From assembly GCF_002937075.1 (NCBI RefSeq), contig NZ_NHSJ01000121.1, forward strand, positions 18,858 through 82,857: a stretch of 64,000 bases of DNA, given 5' to 3'. The stretch comes from Rhodoblastus sphagnicola. GTDB lineage: Bacteria; Pseudomonadota; Alphaproteobacteria; Rhizobiales; Beijerinckiaceae. The notes under the pieces were generated by a model that searched no databases, had not been told where the DNA came from, and saw only the letters and a list, made by a program, of their open reading frames with translations. Position 1 is the stretch's first letter; every line of letters starts with the position of its first letter. Of this stretch, positions 18,725-27,713 are shown one piece after another. The position numbers and the translations under genes were made by a program.

Positions 18725-19897
18725 TCAGGCGGCGAGATCGGCCACCACGGCGTCGAGCACCGGAAAGCCTTCCGACGTCACGCGGATGCGGCCGTGGCGG
18801 GTATATTCCACCATGCCGTGGGCGATGAGATCGGCGACGCGCGAGGCCTCGAAACGCTTGCCGGTGAGGGTCTGGAAGCGCGCGGGATCGATGCCCTCCG
18901 TCAGGCGCAGGCCCATCAACAAAAATTCGTCGCCCTGCGCCTCGGTCGAGAGGTTTTCGTCCTCGACCAGCCCATTGCCCTCGGTTTCGACCACGGTAAG
19001 CCACATTTCCGGATGCGGCTCGGTCGCCTGCGCCCTTCTTCCTCCGCGCGCGCCGATGATGCGGCCGTGGGCGCCGGGACCGACGCCGGCATATTCGCCA
19101 TAGCGCCAGTAGATCAGATTGTGGCGGCTCTCGCAGCCGGGCCGGGCGTGATTGGAGATTTCATAGGCGGGCATGCCCGCCTTTTCCATCAGTTCCTGCG
19201 TGACATCCCACAGGGCGCGGCCGACATCCGCCTTGGGCATTTTCAGCTTGCCGGCGTCGAACAGCCGCTCGAACATCGTATCCGGCTCAATGGTAAGTTG
19301 GTAAAGCGAAAGATGTTCAGGGGCGCGTGCGAGCGCTTCGGTCAGCTCCGCCGCCCAGGCCCGCGGCGTTTGGCCGGGCCGGGCGTAAATCAGGTCGAAC
19401 GAGGCGCGCGAAAAGGTCGATGTGGCCACGTCGAGCGCGCGCATGGCCTCTTCGACGCTGTGCATGCGCCCGAGCATTTTCAGGTCGGCGTCGTTGAGCG
19501 CCTGTACGCCCAGAGAGACGCGATTGACGCCCGCCGCGCGATAGCCGGCGAAACGCGTCGCCTCGACGCTGGTCGGGTTGGCCTCCAGCGTGATTTCCGC
19601 CTGGGGATCGAGCTTCCAGTTCTTGCCGATCGCCTCGATGATCCGCGCCACCGTTTGGGGCGACATCAGCGAGGGCGTGCCGCCGCCGAAAAAAATCGAG
19701 CGGACCACGCGGCCGGGCGTGAGCGCGGCGCGGTGCTTCAGTTCGGTGAGAATGGCGCTGAGATAGCGGTCTTCTTCATAGGACCCGCGCCGCACATGGC
19801 TGTTGAAGTCGCAATAGGGGCATTTGGCCAGACAGAAGGGCCAATGGACGTAAACGCCGAAGCCGGGATCCTGCGGTTTGGGTGCGATTGAAGCCAT
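18725..19897 (-). CDS. hemW: HemW, heme chaperone-like radical SAM protein
   Basis: A 390-residue radical SAM protein. GVYVHWPFCLAKCPYCDF carries CX3CX2C, and IFFGGGTPSLM and SLGVQALNDADLKMLGR are characteristic of the HemN/HemW family. The phenylalanine (CDF) next to the third cysteine and the missing N-terminal HemN extension favour HemW, which binds and delivers heme, over coproporphyrinogen dehydrogenase. The C-terminal domain (LMGLRLTEGIDPARF) is also HemW-like. In a phototroph it may be misannotated as oxygen-independent coproporphyrinogen oxidase. It converges on the J-domain gene with zero spacing. Confidence 0.88.
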   Translation of the reverse strand: MASIAPKPQDPGFGVYVHWPFCLAKCPYCDFNSHVRRGSYEEDRYLSAILTELKHRAALTPGRVVRSIFFGGGTPSLMSPQTVARIIEAIGKNWKLDPQAEITLEANPTSVEATRFAGYRAAGVNRVSLGVQALNDADLKMLGRMHSVEEAMRALDVATSTFSRASFDLIYARPGQTPRAWAAELTEALARAPEHLSLYQLTIEPDTMFERLFDAGKLKMPKADVGRALWDVTQELMEKAGMPAYEISNHARPGCESRHNLIYWRYGEYAGVGPGAHGRIIGARGGRRAQATEPHPEMWLTVVETEGNGLVEDENLSTEAQGDEFLLMGLRLTEGIDPARFQTLTGKRFEASRVADLIAHGMVEYTRHGRIRVTSEGFPVLDAVVADLAA

Positions 19898-19976
19898 GAG
19901 TCCTTATGCCATGCCGCGCCGCTGTGGTCACGCGGAGGCTTTACGGATTGTTCACCTTCCTTGCGCGGAGGTTAAC

Positions 19977-19999
19977 GGCGCCGGGGAAAGACCGGCGCC
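19977..19999. other. Hairpin between the aminotransferase gene and hemW
   Basis: GGCGCCGG and CCGGCGCC form a perfect 8-bp stem with a 7-nt loop. A T4 tract follows only on the plus strand, the wrong direction for both flanking minus-strand genes, so termination is doubtful; it could stabilise a 3' end. Confidence 0.4.
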
Positions 20000-20010
20000 G
20001 GCTTTTCGCG

Positions 20011-21210
20011 TCACGCCTCCTGCATCACCTTGGCGATGGATTCGGCGACATAATCAATATTCTTCTCGTTCAGCGCCGCGACGCAGATGCGGCCGGAATC
20101 AAGCGCATAAACGGCGTATTTCTCGCGCAGGAGAATCGCCTGCGGTTTGGTCAGTCGCGAATAGGAGAACATGCCGTTCTGCCGCACAATGTAAGAAAAA
20201 TCGCGGTCGGGCGCGCGCTCCGCGAGCTTGTCGGCGAGCAGCCGCCGCATCTTCTTGATGCGGACGCGCATGGCGCCAAGCTCCTCGTCCCATTGCCTGC
20301 GCAGGGCGGGGTCGGCGAGCACGGCGGCGGCGGCGGCGGCGCCGTGGCTGGGAGGCGAGGAATAGGTGATGCGGGCGATGCGCTTGATCTGGCTGAGCAC
20401 GCGGGCGCGCTCCTGCGCGCTCGCCGTCAGCACGCTCAGCGCGCCGACGCGCTCGCCGTAAAGCGACAGCGATTTCGAGAAGGAGAAGGACACGAACATC
20501 GGGCCGCCGTCGGAGGCGAACAGGCGCACCGAAAAGGCGTCGGTCTCAAGGCCTTCCGCAAACCCCATATAGGCGGTGTCAAGGAAGGGGGTCAGATTTC
20601 TCGCACGCACGACCCGCGCGATTTGACGCCATTGGTCCTGCGACAGGTCGAGGCCGGTCGGATTGTGGCAGCAGGCATGCAGCAGCACCACGTCGCCGGC
20701 GGGGATGATTTCCAGCGTCGCGAGCAGGCCGGCGAAATCCAGTTCGCCGTCGGCGCCGTAATAGGGGTAGGTTTCGACGGTGAAACCTGCGGCCGAGAAC
20801 AGCGCGCGATGGTTCTCCCAACTCGGATCGCTGATCCAGACCCTGGCGTTCGGCGTCACCACCTTGACCATTTCCGCGCCCAGCTTGAGCGCGCCCGTGC
20901 CGCCCAGCGCCTGGACGGTGACGACCTTGGCGAGGTCGCAGGAGTCGGCGAAGACCAGTTGCGCCACGACGGCGTTGTAGTGGGCGTAGCCGTCGATCGG
21001 CACATAGGTGTGCGGGCCGGCCTTGGCGAGCATGGCCTCTTCGGCCTGCTTGACGCAGGCGAGCAGCGGCACCTTGCCGTTCTCGTCCTGGTAGACGCCG
21101 ACACCGAGATTGACGCGATGGGGTGTCTTGTCGGCGACATAGGCCTCGGTGAGGCCGAGGATCGGGTCGCGAGGCAGTTCTTCGACTTGAGCGAACAGGG
21201 CGTTGGTCAT
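20011..21210 (-). CDS. Aspartate/aromatic aminotransferase (class I, TyrB-like)
   Basis: A 399-residue PLP enzyme of fold type I, subgroup I-alpha. RVNLGVGVYQDENGK, QALGGTGALKLGAEM, HACCHNPTGLDLSQDQW (the NPTG loop) and SFSKSLSLYGERVG, whose lysine binds PLP, are the diagnostic stretches of AspC/TyrB. It transfers amino groups between aspartate or aromatic amino acids and 2-oxoglutarate. AspC versus TyrB specificity cannot be decided by eye. Length is standard. It is monocistronic, diverging from rpoH across 295 bp. Confidence 0.9.
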   Translation of the reverse strand: MTNALFAQVEELPRDPILGLTEAYVADKTPHRVNLGVGVYQDENGKVPLLACVKQAEEAMLAKAGPHTYVPIDGYAHYNAVVAQLVFADSCDLAKVVTVQALGGTGALKLGAEMVKVVTPNARVWISDPSWENHRALFSAAGFTVETYPYYGADGELDFAGLLATLEIIPAGDVVLLHACCHNPTGLDLSQDQWRQIARVVRARNLTPFLDTAYMGFAEGLETDAFSVRLFASDGGPMFVSFSFSKSLSLYGERVGALSVLTASAQERARVLSQIKRIARITYSSPPSHGAAAAAAVLADPALRRQWDEELGAMRVRIKKMRRLLADKLAERAPDRDFSYIVRQNGMFSYSRLTKPQAILLREKYAVYALDSGRICVAALNEKNIDYVAESIAKVMQEA

Positions 21211-21505
21211 GGCTCTCTCGAAATAAGGCTGTTTGCCGCTTGTTAGCGCAAAGCGCGCGAAAAGTCAGACGCAAATTCTAAAATTGCCGGCCAAGGAACT
21301 CTCGACGGCGATCCGACGTTACCAAATTGTAATAGGGAGGAAAGCGCCTCGCCCTCTTTCGGCCATGGTTCCCGGTCCCTATATGTTCCGTTCGAAAGCC
21401 GGTTGCGCCTCTCCCAAGGGAACGGTGTATACCGGTTTGGAAACAGCCGGCTGTTGCGGCTGGTTCGGACGCGCCGCGAACGGGCGTCCGCGTTTGGAGG
21501 GTTAG

Positions 21506-22414
21506 ATGGCTGCTGCGCTCCCTGTTCTTGCCGGCGACTCCGGCCTGTCGCGTTACCTTGATGAAATCCGTCGGTTCCCGATGTTGGAGCCGCAGGAGGA
21601 ATATGTCCTCGCAAAACGGTGGCGCGAACATTCCGACGGCCCGGCCGCGCACCGGCTGGTGACCTCGCATCTGCGTCTCGTCGCCAAGATCGCCATGGGC
21701 TATCGCGGCTACGGCCTGCCGATCGGCGAAGTCATCTCCGAAGGCAATATTGGCCTGATGCAGGCCGTCAAGCGGTTCGAGCCGGAGAAGGGTTTTCGCT
21801 TGGCCACCTATGCTATGTGGTGGATCCGCGCGTCAATTCAAGAATATATCTTGCGGTCGTGGAGCCTGGTCAAAATGGGCACCACCGCGAACCAGAAGAA
21901 GCTGTTCTTCAACCTGCGCAAGGCCAAGAGCCAGATCTCGGCTTTGGACGAAGGCGACCTCAAGCCGCACCAAGTGGACACCATCGCCACGAAGCTCGGC
22001 GTCAGCAAGCAGGAAGTGGTTGAGATGAACCGCCGGCTCGGCGGCGACGCCTCGCTCAACTCGCCGCTGCGCGAGGACGGCGACGGCGAATGGCAGGACT
22101 GGCTGGTCGATGATTCCGCGAGCCAGGAGAGCCTGCTCGCCGAGGCCGAGGAAAGCGACAACCGCCGCGCCGCGCTGTCTCAGGCGCTCAACGTGCTTAA
22201 CGAACGCGAAAGGCGGATTTTCGAGGCGCGTCGCTTGAGCGACGAGCCCATTACGCTGGAAGATCTCTCGACGGAGTTCGGGATTTCCCGAGAGCGCGTG
22301 CGCCAGATCGAGGTGCGCGCCTTCGAGAAAGTGCAGCAGGCCGTGCGCGAGAGCGTCGCGCGCGTCGAAGCGGCGCCGCGGCGTCCGCTCCTGACGGCCG
22401 CCGCGCGCGCCTGA
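21506..22414 (+). CDS. rpoH: RNA polymerase sigma-32 (heat-shock) factor
   Basis: A 302-residue sigma factor. Region 2 (HLRLVAKIAMGYRGYGLP, GNIGLMQAVKRFEPEKGFRLATYAMWWI) and region 4 (REIF-type helix-turn-helix ending SRERVRQIEVRAFEKVQ) frame the RpoH box QKKLFFNLRKAK (about residue 130), which separates RpoH from RpoD. It directs transcription of chaperone and protease genes. The upstream gap (21211-21505) contains CCCTATAT (21377-21384), resembling an alphaproteobacterial sigma-32 -10 element, but no clear -35 at the right distance. hslVU and hrcA, usual members of the same response, are elsewhere in the window. Confidence 0.96.
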   Translation: MAAALPVLAGDSGLSRYLDEIRRFPMLEPQEEYVLAKRWREHSDGPAAHRLVTSHLRLVAKIAMGYRGYGLPIGEVISEGNIGLMQAVKRFEPEKGFRLATYAMWWIRASIQEYILRSWSLVKMGTTANQKKLFFNLRKAKSQISALDEGDLKPHQVDTIATKLGVSKQEVVEMNRRLGGDASLNSPLREDGDGEWQDWLVDDSASQESLLAEAEESDNRRAALSQALNVLNERERRIFEARRLSDEPITLEDLSTEFGISRERVRQIEVRAFEKVQQAVRESVARVEAAPRRPLLTAAARA

Positions 22415-22449
22415 ACCTCTTCCGCCAAGACGGGCCGCCACCAAGACGG

Positions 22450-22477
22450 GCCGCCGCGTTTCCGCGCGGCGGCTTTT
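22450..22477 (+). terminator. Terminator after rpoH
   Basis: A 9-bp stem (GCCGCCGCG with CGCGGCGGC), loop TTTCCG, then TTTT. A short direct duplication of CAAGACGGGCCGCC lies just upstream (about 22427-22456). The T-tract touches the stop of the convergent membrane-protein gene. Confidence 0.75.
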
Positions 22478-23597
22478 ATTTGCCGTTCCACTCCGCGAGA
22501 ACGTCGGAGAAGACTTTCCGTCCGCCGGCGCCTTTCTCCATGGTGATCTTGGCGATCGAGCCATTGGCAAGACTTAGCTGGATGTCCATCCAGTTCGGCG
22601 CGTCGAGGAGCGCGCGATTCTGTTCGGCGCTCGTCTGGTTGAGGCCGGCCAGAAAGGCGTTGGCTGCGATCTGGACCGGCAAGCCTTGCAGCGCCACGCC
22701 CTTTGGCGCCTCGTCGGCGCGCATTTCCGGCATGCCGATCGCGTTGATGGCGCCAATCGGCGAGCCATCCCCTGGAATGAACCGCACATTGATCGTATGC
22801 GAGAAGGACAGCGACGGATCGAAATTCTTCTCGATCACCAGCGTGGTCTTGAGCTTGGCGTCGGGAATGTCGACGTCGGCGTGAATGGCGCTGACCAATT
22901 GCTGATTGGGTCCGCGATTGGTGGAATCCCGGCGCCAGACCACGGTTCCGACATAGGTCTTCACGCCGCCGGGTTCGGACGGGTCGCGTGTGAGCACGGC
23001 GGCGCGATAGGCGATCGGCAAGGTTGGCCCGGCGTTCGGTTCGGGTTGCGCGACGTTTTCCCCGCCGACGCGCTGGCCTATCTTGGCGCCGGACTCCGGG
23101 TTCGCGTTCTCGGTTGGCGGCGCAAGTTTGGCGAGGTCTTCCGGACGATCGCGCAACTTCCACGCCGCGAAGCCGACCAGCGCGCCGACGCCGGCGAGAG
23201 CGCCGAGAATGATGACCAGGCGTCGCAGTCCGCCGCTTTCCTGCTTGACCGGCCTGGGCGCGGCCGGACGCAGATTGTCCCGCGTCGAAGCCTCGTCGCG
23301 GCTCGGTTCACCCTCGGGGGCTTCGTCGCCGGGATAGGCGTCGGCGGGCGACGGCGCTTCTTCCGCGCGCGCTTTCGCGATGGCGGCCACGGCGAATTCG
23401 CTCTCAAGCCGTGCGACGGCTTCGTCGAGCGCCTGGGCCTCGCGGTCGATTGCGCCCTGGGGGGGCGGCGGCTGCATGGCGTGGAGCTGCCCGAGCAAAG
23501 CCTTTTTCGCTCGATCGTAAATGGCCTTGCGCGTTTCCGGCGTGGAGTTCGGCAGTGCGGCGACCGCCCGCGCCAACAGGGGGTAGTAGTCAGCCAT
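22476..23597 (-). CDS. Conserved membrane-anchored protein, purA neighbour
   Basis: A 373-residue protein of a type I associate with Rhizobiales purA neighbourhoods, function unknown. The N-terminus (ADYYPLLARAVAALP, then an acidic, Pro-rich stretch to about residue 120) is cytoplasmic. One membrane helix (LVIILGALAGVGALVGFAAW, about 127-147) follows. A periplasmic domain of about 220 residues contains KTYVGTVVWRRDS, TTLVIEKNFDPSLSFSHTI and EWNGK at the end. No catalytic motif is seen. It starts 3 bp after the purA stop, so the two are likely co-transcribed. Confidence 0.7.
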   Translation of the reverse strand: MADYYPLLARAVAALPNSTPETRKAIYDRAKKALLGQLHAMQPPPPQGAIDREAQALDEAVARLESEFAVAAIAKARAEEAPSPADAYPGDEAPEGEPSRDEASTRDNLRPAAPRPVKQESGGLRRLVIILGALAGVGALVGFAAWKLRDRPEDLAKLAPPTENANPESGAKIGQRVGGENVAQPEPNAGPTLPIAYRAAVLTRDPSEPGGVKTYVGTVVWRRDSTNRGPNQQLVSAIHADVDIPDAKLKTTLVIEKNFDPSLSFSHTINVRFIPGDGSPIGAINAIGMPEMRADEAPKGVALQGLPVQIAANAFLAGLNQTSAEQNRALLDAPNWMDIQLSLANGSIAKITMEKGAGGRKVFSDVLAEWNGK

Positions 23598-23600
23598 GTA

Positions 23601-24896
<1,296 letters not shown>

Positions 24897-25147
24897 CGAA
24901 CCCAACTTCCATCAACTGCGCGGCGCTGGCGCGGAAACCTCGCGCCGCTGTCAAATCCGGCGTGGCTTCCTCCCGGCTGACGAGCCTTGGAGAGAAAGCG
25001 CCGGACGCCCAGCCTCGTCGGGGCGGAACTCCTGATGCGACCGAGGCTTTTTCACGGTCAAGCCGTAGCGGATCGGATCGCTTTAGTAAAGCATTTCCCT
25101 GCGTGACGCACTGAGCGGTGTGCCGAAACAAAACAACTTGCGGGGAT

Positions 25148-25193
25148 TATAATGAAAAAATGCGGTTAAAGGTTAGGGTTAAGAGCTGTTTAA
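25148..25193 (+). promoter_or_regulatory. Promoter -10 and CtrA-type box before the first porin gene
   Basis: TATAAT at 25148-25153 is a consensus sigma-70 -10 hexamer, without a good -35. At 25179-25193 a perfect TTAA-N7-TTAA lies downstream; read on the minus strand it is TTAA-N7-TTAACC, the full CtrA consensus. The box is about 150 bp before ATG 25344. The rest of 24897-25343 shows no other feature. Confidence 0.55.
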
Positions 25194-25343
25194 GTAATTG
25201 CTGGCAACACTTGCGGTCGTCAAAGCCATGTCGGCGTCCAGGGCTGATGAGGATTGACGGCGACTTCGGCGCCCGCGTCGCCAGTTTTCGTTGTGTTAAC
25301 CGCATGGTCCGTCGCGGCTGTGCCCCGAAGAAGGAAATTCGCC

Positions 25344-26225
25344 ATGGGCCGCTTCAAAGCCCTTACTCTCGCGAGTGTGCTTGCACTCGGCGCGGCTCAG
25401 GCGGCCCAGGCCGCCGACCTCCTGCCTCCCCCGCCTCCGCTCGAAGAGCCGTCACTGCGTGGCGCGGTGATCGACGAACCGAGCGGCTTCTACCTCCGCG
25501 GCGACATCGGGGTCGGCATCAACGACGTCTCCAGCCGGAGTTCGACTTTCGCGGATCCGGCGACCATGTCTTCGCTCAACGCCTGGTATGGGTCTTCCGA
25601 GGCGAGCGCCAGCTATCTGCTCGGCATCGGCGGGGGCTACAAGGTCAACAACTGGTTCCGTGTGGACGCGACGGGTGAATATCGCGGCAACGCGCTCTAC
25701 AAATCGAAGAACTACTACACCCAGGCCAATTCGCCGGCCTGCGTCGGCTTGCCGAGCGGAACGTGCGGCGACAAATATTCGGGATCGGTGAACATTGGTC
25801 TTTTCCTGCTCAACGCCTATCTGGACGCGGGAACCTGGTACGGCGTCACCCCCTACATCGGCGCGGGCGTCGGCGCGGCCGCCTGGTCGATGGGCAATGT
25901 GACGGACCAGAGCATGCAGGTTCAGGTCGCGGGAAACCAAGACCCGATCGGATCGGGCGTCAGCGATGCGACCTCCGGCGTGAATCTGGCTTGGGCTCTG
26001 ATGGGCGGCTTATCCTGGGACGTCGCCGAGAACGTGAAAATCGATCTTGGCTATCGCTATGTAGACATGGGTCGGATCAACACCGGCACAATTCTCTGCA
26101 ACGCGACGTGCTGGTACGAACGGCAGCACTTCGATCTCGCCTCCAGCGACGTGCGTCTTGGCTTGCGCTGGATGGCGGCGGCGGCCCCGGCGTTCGAGCC
26201 CCTGCCGGTTCGCGCCAAATATTGA
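25344..26225 (+). CDS. Outer-membrane beta-barrel protein (Omp25/Omp31-like), copy 1
   Basis: A 293-residue outer-membrane protein. A signal peptide (residues 1-24, cleavage after AQAA) is followed by a Pro-rich mature start (DLLPPPPPLEEP). A barrel of the small Omp25/Omp31 family follows, with FYLRGDIGVGIND, NAYLDAGTWYGVTPYIGAG, DLGYRYVDMG and LGLRWM as alternating-strand signatures. Such proteins tie the outer membrane together and act as porins or adhesins. ATG 25344 follows AAGGA by 8 nt. The frame extends further upstream but the signal peptide fixes the start. It is a tandem paralogue of the next gene, and both have CtrA-type boxes. Confidence 0.85.
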   Translation: MGRFKALTLASVLALGAAQAAQAADLLPPPPPLEEPSLRGAVIDEPSGFYLRGDIGVGINDVSSRSSTFADPATMSSLNAWYGSSEASASYLLGIGGGYKVNNWFRVDATGEYRGNALYKSKNYYTQANSPACVGLPSGTCGDKYSGSVNIGLFLLNAYLDAGTWYGVTPYIGAGVGAAAWSMGNVTDQSMQVQVAGNQDPIGSGVSDATSGVNLAWALMGGLSWDVAENVKIDLGYRYVDMGRINTGTILCNATCWYERQHFDLASSDVRLGLRWMAAAAPAFEPLPVRAKY

Positions 26226-26249
26226 TCGGCGCCTTCAACGGCAAACTCA

Positions 26250-26277
26250 AAGGCGGGGGCGGAAGCTTCCGCCTTTT
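26250..26277 (+). terminator. Terminator after porin copy 1
   Basis: AAGGCGG pairs with CCGCCTT, or GGCGG with CCGCC around AAGCTT, followed by TTTTGCTTT, 25 bp after the stop. Confidence 0.65.
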
Positions 26278-26348
26278 GCTTTAGGGCGTTGCACTTCCTT
26301 CCGCAGAGGAAATTAAATACGAAAACGTCTTTCAGCAAAGCATTAAGG

Positions 26349-26363
26349 TTAAGTCGACATTAA
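26349..26363 (+). promoter_or_regulatory. CtrA-type box before the second porin gene
   Basis: TTAAGTCGACATTAA, followed by CC, matches TTAA-N7-TTAACC perfectly and lies 61 bp before ATG 26424. TTAAGG just upstream (26343) adds a further half site. Confidence 0.6.
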
Positions 26364-26423
26364 CCCTCCCTGTTCATTCTGCATTCAACTTGAACGAGAC
26401 GTGGAAGACCGAAGAGGTTCGTT

Positions 26424-27332
26424 ATGCGGAGAGTCACGAAGGCGGCGGCGGTCGCTACGGTTGTGCTGGCCGGCGGCGTTGCGCAAGCCCTGGCTGCCGA
26501 CATGAGCCTGCCGCCCATGTACGAGCCCGAATCCCAGCCCATGGTCGAGTTCGGCTCCGGTTGGTACCTGCGCGGCGACCTCGGCTATTCCAGCATTTCC
26601 CTGCCGATGGGCTCGCCGCCCGGCAGCGTGTCAGGTTCGTCAGCGCCGTCTTCGGCGGCGAGTTTCTTGAGTAATCGCACTGTCCACGATGGCGTGCTCT
26701 CGTCGTCTGTCGGCGTCGGCTACCAGTTCAATCAATGGTTCCGCGCGGATGCAACCTTTGACTGGCGCGAGAGCAATACAGTCAAGGTCAATAGCTATGG
26801 CTTGAACTGTGCGCTCGACGAAAATATTTATGACTCCGCCACCGGAACAACCACGGCCCGCCTGACCAACAACGGCTCCTGCTATAAGACTGACAGCACA
26901 ACAATCAAGACTTGGACCGGCTTGGTGAACGTCTACGGCGATCTGGGCACATGGTGGAGCGTGACTCCGTACGTCGGTGGCGGCATTGGCTTGACGAACA
27001 TCCGCGCCAAGGCCGACGAAGACTGGTACTGGGCATATGGCGGGGCTTATGGCGGCGCCGGCCACAACCTCTACAAGTCCACCGCCGCAGGCGTCGCGGT
27101 CCATTATGGCTATGCGGGGGATGTCGGCCCGTCGCAGGTGCGCACCAATTTCTCCTTCGCGCTGATGGCCGGCCTCGCCTACGATATCGCGCCACATCTG
27201 AAACTCGACGTGGGCTATCGTTATCTCAACATGGGCTCGCTCAGCGTCATCAACGCGTCTGGCAACACGGTGCGCAAGACCCTCGATGCGCAGGAAGTGC
27301 GCGCCGGCCTGCGTTGGACCCCAGACCTTTGA
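26424..27332 (+). CDS. Outer-membrane beta-barrel protein (Omp25/Omp31-like), copy 2
   Basis: A 302-residue paralogue of the preceding gene, with signal peptide (residues 1-25, cleavage after ALAA) and the same strand motifs: WYLRGDLGYSSI, VYGDLGTWWSVTPYVGGGIG, DVGYRYLNMGSL, and RAGLRWTPDL at the C-terminus. Compared with copy 1 it has longer surface-loop regions rich in Ser/Gly/Tyr (SPPGSVSGSSAPSSAAS and YWAYGGAYGGAGHN), and a cysteine pair in NCALDEN...GSCYKT that could form a disulfide. The paralogues probably arose by tandem duplication and then diverged in the exposed loops. Confidence 0.85.
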   Translation: MRRVTKAAAVATVVLAGGVAQALAADMSLPPMYEPESQPMVEFGSGWYLRGDLGYSSISLPMGSPPGSVSGSSAPSSAASFLSNRTVHDGVLSSSVGVGYQFNQWFRADATFDWRESNTVKVNSYGLNCALDENIYDSATGTTTARLTNNGSCYKTDSTTIKTWTGLVNVYGDLGTWWSVTPYVGGGIGLTNIRAKADEDWYWAYGGAYGGAGHNLYKSTAAGVAVHYGYAGDVGPSQVRTNFSFALMAGLAYDIAPHLKLDVGYRYLNMGSLSVINASGNTVRKTLDAQEVRAGLRWTPDL

Positions 27333-27335
27333 AGC

Positions 27336-27375
27336 GTTTTCACGCGAAACGGATGCCGGTTCGCGTGATGAAAAT
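27336..27375. repeat. Short palindromic intergenic element
   Basis: CACGCGAA and TTCGCGTG (27341-27348, 27360-27367) form a perfect 8-bp inverted repeat around ACGGATGCCGG, directly after the porin stop. Palindromes of this type are common between Rhizobiales genes. Only one copy of this subtype was noticed in the window. Confidence 0.4.
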
Positions 27376-27395
27376 AAGTTAAAATAGAAACCTAT

Positions 27396-27426
27396 AGCCT
27401 CGATCCGGTTCAATCGGATCGGGGCT
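27396..27426. terminator. Hairpin between convergent genes
   Basis: AGCCTCGATCCG and CGGATCGGGGCT pair over 12 bp with one G-T position, loop GTTCAAT. A weak T-tract follows on both strands. It lies between porin copy 2 and a small minus-strand gene. Confidence 0.5.
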
Positions 27427-27434
27427 GTAAAATT

Positions 27435-27698
27435 TCAGGTCTCGTCGTCGCCCGACGCGCGGTCTTCCGCATCGGCGCATCGCGCGCCGATCGCGGCGGC
27501 GAGCCTCCCTTCGAGGGAAGCGCCGCGCTCGCTGTAACTCAAGGACGCCACGGCGGCGTTGAGCGCCGATTCGCGGCGGCGAAAGGCCGAGACTTCCATC
27601 GATCCAGGCGCCGGCACGCGGGCGTCGTCCCAGCCGAACGAATCGAACCAGGCGAAATCCTCGGCTGTCAGTCCTGCCTCGCGCAGACGTTCGCGCAT
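27435..27698 (-). CDS. Small hypothetical protein downstream of the histidine kinase
   Basis: An 87-residue acidic protein with no family I recognise. EDFAWFDSFGWDD near residue 13 and a helix-forming middle (SAFRRRESALNAAVASLSY) are visible; there is no membrane segment or signal peptide. It begins 15 bp after the kinase stop on the same strand and ends just before a hairpin, so it looks like the last gene of the kinase operon. It could be a kinase accessory protein, or a chance frame in GC-rich DNA. Confidence 0.4.
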   Translation of the reverse strand: MRERLREAGLTAEDFAWFDSFGWDDARVPAPGSMEVSAFRRRESALNAAVASLSYSERGASLEGRLAAAIGARCADAEDRASGDDET

Positions 27699-27713
27699 GT
27701 CCCGTCTCCCGGT

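Noticed and set aside
21377..21384. CCCTATAT as an RpoH-dependent promoter of rpoH
   Set aside because: The -10 resembles sigma-32 sites but no CTTG-type -35 lies at 17-18 bp.
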